DNA from: Collinsella sp.
Lineage (GTDB): Bacteria; Actinomycetota; Coriobacteriia; Coriobacteriales; Coriobacteriaceae
NCBI GenBank assembly: GCA_019419645.1
Contig: DXZN01000080.1
Coordinates: 1-6,139, forward strand
Length of the DNA: 6,139 bases
Reading direction: 5' to 3'
The notes beneath the pieces were generated by a model. That model saw only the letters and a program-made list of their open reading frames with translations, was not told where the DNA came from and searched no databases. This document shows, in pieces, positions 1 to 4,033 of the stretch (positions are counted from its first letter, which is position 1; the number at the start of each line of letters is the position of its first letter). The translations under genes and the position numbers were made by a program.

Positions 1-46
1 TGTCTATACCATGCTCAACCAGGGCATGAGCCATATCTGCGAATAG
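1..46 (+). CDS. C-terminal end of a probable ArsR/SmtB-family metal-sensing repressor (partial)
   Basis: Frame 2 reads VYTMLNQGMSHICE and then TAG at 44-46; the rest lies left of the window. In SmtB-type repressors the last helix (alpha-5) carries a zinc site of the pattern D-x-H-x10-H-x2-E/H. Here a His is followed by I-C-E (H-x2-E). The residue ten positions before that His is cut by the window edge, but its codon ends in T, which is compatible with His (CAT). The identity rests on this short tail plus context: the next two genes are an HMA protein and a Zn/Cd-type P1B ATPase, and an SmtB-like operator lies ahead of the ATPase. Expected role is a DNA-binding repressor released by Zn, Cd or Pb. 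The call is inferential because only 14 residues are visible. Confidence 0.6.
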   Translation, partial: VYTMLNQGMSHICE

Positions 47-109
47 CAATCAACCACGGTATCAGCGCGGCCGGCACCCAGACCGCCAACACAGGGAAAG
101 GAACCCACC

Positions 110-328
110 ATGAAAAAGCAGTTTAAGCTCGACGAGATCGATTGCGCCAACTGCGCGCGTGAACTTCAGGACGAGCTGGCTAAGCTCGATGGCGTCAAGT
201 CCGTTTCGGTCAACTTTATGACCCAGAAGCTGACGCTCGAGGCCGACGACGCCAAGTTCGACGAGGTCCTGGACCGCGTCGTTGAGTTCACCGCCGACGC
301 CGAGCCGGACTGCGAGATCATTCTCTAA
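110..328 (+). CDS. Free-standing HMA-domain heavy-metal-binding protein
   Basis: This 72-residue protein is a single HMA (ferredoxin-like beta-alpha-beta-beta-alpha-beta) domain. The metal loop is D11-C12-A-N-C15, and the Asp before the first Cys is typical of HMA domains of Zn/Cd/Pb ATPases rather than Cu chaperones (usually MxCxxC). The LDGVKSVSVNF stretch (26-36) fits helix 1 into strand 2, and an EPDCEI tail adds a third Cys at 68. AAAGGA at 97-102, seven bases before the ATG, supports the start. It sits 63 bases after the presumed repressor and 99 bases before the ATPase, which has no HMA domain of its own, so the two probably work as a split system in the cytoplasm. It could deliver or buffer metal or regulate the pump; the sequence does not say which. 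Confidence 0.88.
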   Translation: MKKQFKLDEIDCANCARELQDELAKLDGVKSVSVNFMTQKLTLEADDAKFDEVLDRVVEFTADAEPDCEIIL

Positions 329-349
329 CCCGCGCACACGTTGACCTGT

Positions 350-373
350 AAGGCCGCGCTTGCCGCGGCCTTT
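350..373 (+). terminator. Hairpin between HMA gene and ATPase gene, possible partial terminator
   Basis: AAGGCCGCG (350-358) pairs perfectly with CGCGGCCTT (364-372) around a 5-base loop. Only TTT then GCTC follows, so the U-tract is weak. It could end or reduce read-through from the repressor/HMA transcript before the ATPase gene, which has an operator of its own just downstream. It might instead be only a processing or stabilising hairpin. Confidence 0.45.
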
Positions 374-386
374 GCTCGCGAAATTA

Positions 387-404
387 TATGAGCAAGTGTT
401 CATA
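387..404 (+). promoter_or_regulatory. ArsR/SmtB-type operator upstream of the ATPase
   Basis: TATGAGCA-AG-TGTTCATA is an 8-2-8 inverted repeat with one mismatch (GAGCA against GAACA). It resembles the TGAACA/TGTTCA half-sites of SmtB/CzrA/CadC-type operators and is AT-rich in a GC-rich background. It ends 23 bases before the ATPase ATG. A weak candidate promoter just upstream is TTGCCG (360-365), a 16-base spacer, then AATTAT (382-387), whose -10 would touch the operator; I place little weight on it. The presumed repressor is the partial gene at the left edge. Confidence 0.6.
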
Positions 405-413
405 CACTCAAAT

Positions 414-420
414 GGGAGGT
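414..420 (+). promoter_or_regulatory. Strong ribosome binding site of the ATPase gene
   Basis: GGGAGGT lies seven bases before the ATG at 428 and fixes this start. It directly follows the operator, so the message starting near the operator would have a very short leader. Confidence 0.7.
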
Positions 421-427
421 TTGAATC

Positions 428-2380
428 ATGGCAGCCGCCGACCCCAAAAAGAAAAAGAAGAAGCGCAAGAAGAAAGAGTCCCTTGAGCACAAGCGCAACC
501 GCATCCTGGTAGCACTGGGCATTTTTGCCGTTGTTTATGCCCTCGACGAGCTCGGCGCCCTCACTATCGCATTTGGGGAGCCCGGCAACATCTACGCCAG
601 CTTCGCGCTGTTCCTCGTGCCGTTTTTGATTGCCGGCTACGACGTACTGCAAAAGGCATTCAATAACATCCGCCGCGGCAAGGCCTTCGACGAGAGCTTC
701 CTCATGGCCGTCGCGACCATCGGCGCGTTTGCCATGGTGCTCTTCCCCGACACCGACCCGCACATGGCCGAAGGCGCCGCCGTCATGCTGTTCTACCAGG
801 TCGGCGAGTTGTTCCAGGCATACGCCGTGGGCAAGAGCCGCAAGTCGATCAGTGCCATGATGGACATCGCGCCCGACTACGCTAACGTCGAGCAAGCCGA
901 CGGCACACTCGAACAGGTCTTTCCCGATGACATCGCCGTCGGCACCGTGATCGTGGTCAAGCCCGGCGAGCGCGTGCCTATCGACGGCGTCATCGTCGAG
1001 GGCGAAACCCAGCTCGACACCGCCGCGCTCACGGGCGAGTCAGTCCCCCGCCCCGCCAAGACCGGCGACGATATCATCAGCGGCTGCATCAACATGACGG
1101 GCCTCATCCACGTGCGCACCACCAAGCCCTTTGGCGAGTCAACCGTCGCGCGTGTTCTGGAGCTCGTGGAGAATGCCAGCGAAAAGAAGGCGCGCACCGA
1201 GAACTTCATCACGCGCTTTGCCCGCGTCTACACCCCCGCCGTCACTGGCGCTGCCGCGGTGCTCGCGCTTGGCGGCGGCCTGGTGACTGGCGCTTGGTCC
1301 GATTGGATCCTGCGCGGCCTGACCTTCCTGGTCGTCAGCTGCCCGTGCGCCCTCGTGATCAGCGTACCGTTGAGTTTCTTTGGCGGCATCGGCGGCGCGT
1401 CCAAGCTGGGCGTTCTCATCAAGGGCTCCAACTACCTCGAGACGCTCGCCGACGTGGACACCATCGTCTTCGACAAAACGGGCACCCTCACCAACGGCAC
1501 GTTCTCAGTCGTCGCGGTGCACCCCGAGGCTGGCTATACCGAGCAGTCGCTGCTCGAAGTCGCAGCCCTTGCTGAGTCGTTCTTCGATCACCCCATCGCG
1601 CAGTCCGTGCGCGACGCCTACCAGGGCGAGGTCGACCCCAAGCGCGTGAGCGACTCCGCCAACGACGCGGGCCACGGCGTGACGGCAACCATCGACGGCA
1701 AGCACGTCGTCGTTGGCAACGCCAAGATGCTCGCCGCGGCCGGCGTTGAAGCACCGGACTGTGAGGTTGTCGGCACGATCCTCCACGTGCTCGTTGACGG
1801 CGTGTACGCCGGCCACATCGTGATTGCAGACACCGTTAAGGCCGATGCGGAGCAAACGATTCGCGACCTGCATGCCGCCGGTATCAACCGCACCGTCATG
1901 CTCACGGGCGACCGCGAGGAGGTTGCAGCGTCTGTGGCCAAGCAACTCGGTCTCGACGAGTTCCACGCGCAGCTCCTGCCGGGCGACAAGGTCGAGCGCG
2001 TTGAGGCGCTACTCGCGGCCGAAAGTGGCAAGGGCAAGCTCGCCTTTGTCGGCGACGGTATCAACGACGCTCCTGTGCTTACGCGCGCCGATGTGGGCAT
2101 TGCCATGGGCGCCATGGGCTCCGACGCCGCCATCGAGGCCGCCGACGTGGTGCTGATGGACGACAAGCCGTCCAACATTTCCCGCGCGATCCGCGTGGCG
2201 CGCAAGACCATGTCGATTGTTTGGCAGAACATAATCTTTGCGCTGGGCATTAAGCTGCTGATCCTTGTGCTGGCAGCGCTGGGTATCGCCAATATGTGGC
2301 TTGCCGTCTTTGGCGACGTAGGCGTGGCGATCATCGCCATCCTGAACGCCATGCGCGCGATGGGTGTCAAGAACCTGTAG
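428..2380 (+). CDS. P1B-type heavy-metal-exporting ATPase (Zn2+/Cd2+/Pb2+ class)
   Basis: This 650-residue membrane pump uses ATP to export divalent soft metals. Eight membrane segments are visible: about 26-48, 56-74, 90-106, 113-133, 268-290, 294-318, 598-619 and 624-643. The actuator domain has TGE at 202-204, TM6 has C305-P-C307, the phosphorylation site is D349-K-T-G-T, the nucleotide domain has H388-P, and the hinge has GDGIND at 542-547. TM7 Lys609 and TM8 Asp630 with the CPC motif mark the Zn/Cd/Pb class (P1B-2, ZntA/CadA-like) and argue against Cu+ pumps. Glu127 in TM4 is a further conserved polar residue. The usual N-terminal HMA domain is missing; residues 7-16 are KKKKKKRKKK instead, and the HMA domain is supplied by the preceding gene. 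Regulation is probably by the ArsR-type operator just upstream. Preference between Zn, Cd and Pb cannot be told from sequence. Confidence 0.95.
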   Translation: MAAADPKKKKKKRKKKESLEHKRNRILVALGIFAVVYALDELGALTIAFGEPGNIYASFALFLVPFLIAGYDVLQKAFNNIRRGKAFDESFLMAVATIGAFAMVLFPDTDPHMAEGAAVMLFYQVGELFQAYAVGKSRKSISAMMDIAPDYANVEQADGTLEQVFPDDIAVGTVIVVKPGERVPIDGVIVEGETQLDTAALTGESVPRPAKTGDDIISGCINMTGLIHVRTTKPFGESTVARVLELVENASEKKARTENFITRFARVYTPAVTGAAAVLALGGGLVTGAWSDWILRGLTFLVVSCPCALVISVPLSFFGGIGGASKLGVLIKGSNYLETLADVDTIVFDKTGTLTNGTFSVVAVHPEAGYTEQSLLEVAALAESFFDHPIAQSVRDAYQGEVDPKRVSDSANDAGHGVTATIDGKHVVVGNAKMLAAAGVEAPDCEVVGTILHVLVDGVYAGHIVIADTVKADAEQTIRDLHAAGINRTVMLTGDREEVAASVAKQLGLDEFHAQLLPGDKVERVEALLAAESGKGKLAFVGDGINDAPVLTRADVGIAMGAMGSDAAIEAADVVLMDDKPSNISRAIRVARKTMSIVWQNIIFALGIKLLILVLAALGIANMWLAVFGDVGVAIIAILNAMRAMGVKNL

Positions 2381-2396
2381 CGCTCGTGGTCCCTCC

Positions 2397-2523
2397 GGCC
2401 GGGGCCGGGCTTGGTTTTGAAAACGTCCTCGCGCATGAGGCCCGTCTTTCTTGCTCCTGCGGAGCAACGGAAAGGCGGGCCTCGCGCTGCGGAGTGTTTT
2501 CAAAACCAAGCCCGGCCCCGGCC
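2397..2523. repeat. 127-nt long palindrome between convergent genes
   Basis: The outer arms 2397-2424 and 2496-2523 are perfect 28-bp inverted repeats (GGCCGGGGCC ... GAAAAC and its complement). Inside, 2437-2450 pairs with 2470-2483 with one G-T wobble, and TTGCTCC (2451-2457) pairs with GGAGCAA (2461-2467) around TGC. Thus nearly the whole element folds on itself. It begins 16 bases after the ATPase stop and lies in a convergent gap, so it may end transcription from either side. It has no terminal U-tract outside the stem, however, and is far longer than a normal terminator. I see no flanking target duplication and no coding capacity. A non-autonomous mobile element, or a dispersed palindromic repeat, is an alternative. 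Confidence 0.85.
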
Positions 2524-2620
2524 TGCATTGACACAGCTGGCGGTTCTTGGGCATCGCTTGCTGGCGGGGTTCCTTTGCTGAAATGGACTTGGCCGAAAGG
2601 GCCGCTGGTCCCGGTCGCTG

Positions 2621-2639
2621 GTTCGCGCTTTGCGTGAAC
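2621..2639 (-). other. Small hairpin downstream of the DtxR-like gene
   Basis: GTTCGCG (2621-2627) pairs with CGTGAAC (2633-2639), with one G-T wobble and a 5-base loop. It lies 20 bases past the stop codon of the minus-strand regulator gene. No U-tract follows on the minus strand, so it is at best a weak transcript end. The remaining sequence from 2524 to 2659 contains short GCTGG-type repeats and no gene that I can support. Confidence 0.3.
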
Positions 2640-2659
2640 TCCGCGCTACTGTGGGTCAG

Positions 2660-3049
2660 TTAGGCTTCTGTTGTTGGACCCGCTACATCTTCCCGTCTCA
2701 GCATCGATCTTAGCTTCTCGAAGCTCTCCTCGCTCAGGCAGTGCTCCATGTGGCAGCCCTCTTGCGACGCGACCTCGGGCGTTACGCCTGCGTCCTCTAG
2801 CAGACCTACAAAAAAGCAGTGGCGCTCCCACATTTGACGGGCAACCTCAAGACCGCGTTCCGTCAGATGCACGTCGCGTTTGCCCATCTCCACGTAGCCG
2901 GTGCTCTCCAAGGCCGCCATGGCTTTAGAGACGCTTGCTTTGGTTACGCCCAAGTATTCGGCAACGTCGATCGAGCGCACGATGCCCTGACGTTCCGATA
3001 GAACGTAGATCGATTCGAGATAGTCTTCTCCGGATTCACGCAGGGCCAT
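2660..3049 (-). CDS. DtxR/MntR-family metal-dependent transcriptional regulator
   Basis: This 129-residue protein has an N-terminal winged helix (about 1-65; recognition helix near TKASVSKAMAALE, 36-48) and a metal-binding dimerisation domain (about 70-125). It lacks the C-terminal SH3-like domain of DtxR/IdeR, so its length is MntR-like. By alignment to Bacillus MntR, the ligands would be D9, E12, H77, C99, E102 and H103. Position 99 is Glu in MntR but the matching residue is Cys in DtxR, so the site mixes the two types; D9 is Mn-type and C99 Fe-type. It should bind DNA when loaded with Mn2+ or Fe2+ and repress uptake genes, but metal choice is undecided. A modest AAAGG lies six bases before the ATG. 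It is transcribed alone, with repeats upstream that may be autoregulatory sites. No metal-uptake gene is seen beside it. Confidence 0.9.
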   Translation of the reverse strand: MALRESGEDYLESIYVLSERQGIVRSIDVAEYLGVTKASVSKAMAALESTGYVEMGKRDVHLTERGLEVARQMWERHCFFVGLLEDAGVTPEVASQEGCHMEHCLSEESFEKLRSMLRREDVAGPTTEA

Positions 3050-3088
3050 GGGCCGCCTTTCGCGATGGCTTCTAGTTAGCCTTTGGAT

Positions 3089-3161
3089 ACTTTTGCTTGA
3101 TTTACTTTACCGCAAAAGTTGCCCATGTCTTACTACTTTGCCTAAAAGTTAGCCGTGTTTC
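3089..3161. promoter_or_regulatory. Direct and inverted repeats upstream of the DtxR-like gene, candidate operators
   Basis: Two similar units, ACTTTACCGCAAAAGTTGCC (from 3104) and ACTTTGCCTAAAAGTTAGCC (from 3135), are 31 bases apart with a one-base indel, about three helical turns. Each is itself an inverted repeat of ACTTT and AAAGT. ACTTTTGC (3089-3096) also mirrors GCAAAAGT (3112-3119), and AGTTAGCC recurs at 3074-3081. The stretch is AT-rich compared with its surroundings and lies 40-110 bases before the start codon, as expected for a promoter with operators. The TTAGCC/GGCTAA halves recall DtxR-family boxes. No clean -35/-10 pair stands out. Confidence 0.5.
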
Positions 3162-3178
3162 ACAAAACATGCGGGACG

Positions 3179-3214
3179 AAAACAAAATGGGGACGCCCCG
3201 CAAGGAGTGTCCCC
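3179..3214 (-). terminator. Rho-independent terminator of the ABC-F/HAD operon
   Basis: Read on the minus strand, GGGGAC pairs with GTCCCC, then CTCC with GGGG around a TTGC loop, with one A-C mismatch between the two helices. ATTTTGTTTT follows. The inner helix pairs better as minus-strand RNA (G-U) than as plus-strand RNA (C-A), which supports the orientation. It lies 43 bases past the stop codon of the HAD gene and separates that transcript from the regulator gene. Confidence 0.8.
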
Positions 3215-3216
3215 AG

Positions 3217-3251
3217 CTGCCGGCAGAAAAGGAACGTCCCTAAGTGCCGGC
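3217..3251. repeat. Short GCCGGC-bounded hairpin between HAD stop and terminator
   Basis: GCCGGC at 3219-3224 is repeated at 3246-3251 around a 21-base middle that includes GGAACGTCCC, and the left copy lies in a 10-bp palindrome, CTGCCGGCAG (3217-3226). Together with the adjacent terminator this looks like a composite intergenic repeat unit. Whether it recurs elsewhere in the genome cannot be seen here. Confidence 0.4.
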
Positions 3252-3256
3252 CGCAG

Positions 3257-4027
3257 CTACAGTAGCCCAAAGTGCTTGGCGGCGCTGTAAATGCCGTCGT
3301 CGTCTACGGCGGTCGTAACGTAGGTCGCCGCGGCCTTCACGGTATCCTGCGCGTTGCCCATGGCCACACTTGTGCCCACGGCCGAGAACATCGACAGGTC
3401 GTTCTCGCCGTCGCCAAAGGCGATCGCCTCGCTCGCGTCGATGCCCAAGCGCTCCAGCGTCGCCGCCACGCCCAGGTCCTTGCCGCCGTTAGCGGGAATA
3501 ATATCGCAGAACAGATCGCACCAGCGCGTAGTGAGCGAATGCGACACGGAATCGGTCACGATATGCTCGTCGGCCGGATCAACAAAGGCGCAAAACTGGT
3601 AGACCGGCGCGTCAAAGGCGTGCTCAAACGGCTCCTCATGGTAGACAATCCCCGCGTTACTGCCAGCCGTCACCACGCGCTCGGACAGGCGGTTCACAAA
3701 CGAATTCTCGCCCTGCATGCACAGCGAGTCGTAGCGCCCCTGCGCCACCTGGTCCACAATCGCCGCGACGTCGTCCGAATCGATCGGGCAGCTGCGGTAA
3801 ACGCCCTTGGCATCAAAACAGTGCTGACCCGAAAGCGTGATGTACGCATCCCAGCCCAGGTCGAACAGCCAGTCCGGCATCTGGTAGGTCGGACGGCCCG
3901 TGGCGATCACGCACGCGATCCCCTGCTCGCGAAAGCTGTCGAGCACCTGCTGCGCCGACGCCGGAATCCGATGGGTCTTAAAGCTCAGCAGCGTACCGTC
4001 GATATCGAAAAACGCGGCCTTGATCAT
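3257..4027 (-). CDS. Cof-type HAD-IIB family phosphatase
   Basis: This 256-residue cytoplasmic hydrolase has all HAD motifs: D8-I-D10-G-T (nucleophile Asp8, acid/base Asp10), T43-G-R, K183 in GGKDLG, and G205-D-G-E-N-D210 for Mg2+ binding. The long segment between motifs II and III (about 80-180) is the C2 cap of the IIB subclass, which sets substrate choice; sugar phosphates and related phospho-metabolites are usual for the family, but this substrate is unknown. Length fits the family (about 260-280). The ATG lies six bases past the ABC-F stop codon, and its likely ribosome site, AGGAG at 4037-4041, lies just before that stop, so translation is probably coupled. The terminator at 3179-3214 ends the unit. 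Confidence 0.93.
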   Translation of the reverse strand: MIKAAFFDIDGTLLSFKTHRIPASAQQVLDSFREQGIACVIATGRPTYQMPDWLFDLGWDAYITLSGQHCFDAKGVYRSCPIDSDDVAAIVDQVAQGRYDSLCMQGENSFVNRLSERVVTAGSNAGIVYHEEPFEHAFDAPVYQFCAFVDPADEHIVTDSVSHSLTTRWCDLFCDIIPANGGKDLGVAATLERLGIDASEAIAFGDGENDLSMFSAVGTSVAMGNAQDTVKAAATYVTTAVDDDGIYSAAKHFGLL

Positions 4028-4033
4028 CCTCGC

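Noticed and set aside
62..895. 277-codon open frame on the minus strand
   Set aside because: Antisense to the HMA and ATPase genes and spanning their intergenic operator; no recognisable domain.
428..2380. Copper-exporting ATPase (CopA)
   Set aside because: TM7 has Lys609 and TM8 Asp630 instead of the YN and MxxSS residues of Cu+ pumps, and the companion HMA motif is DCANC.
1618..2436. 272-codon open frame on the minus strand
   Set aside because: Antisense to the conserved catalytic region of the ATPase; Ser/Ala/Thr-rich low-complexity translation and a start inside the long palindrome.
2397..2523. Complete insertion sequence or MITE with target duplication
   Set aside because: Flanks (CCCTCC on the left, TGCATTG on the right) show no matching direct repeat and there is no transposase frame, so only a palindromic repeat is claimed.
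2524..2659. Small gene in the convergent gap
   Set aside because: Short open frames here are extensions of shadows from neighbouring genes, with no ribosome site or recognisable product.
3089..3161. CRISPR array
   Set aside because: Only two or three imperfect short repeats with unequal spacers, each internally palindromic; this fits operators, not a CRISPR array.
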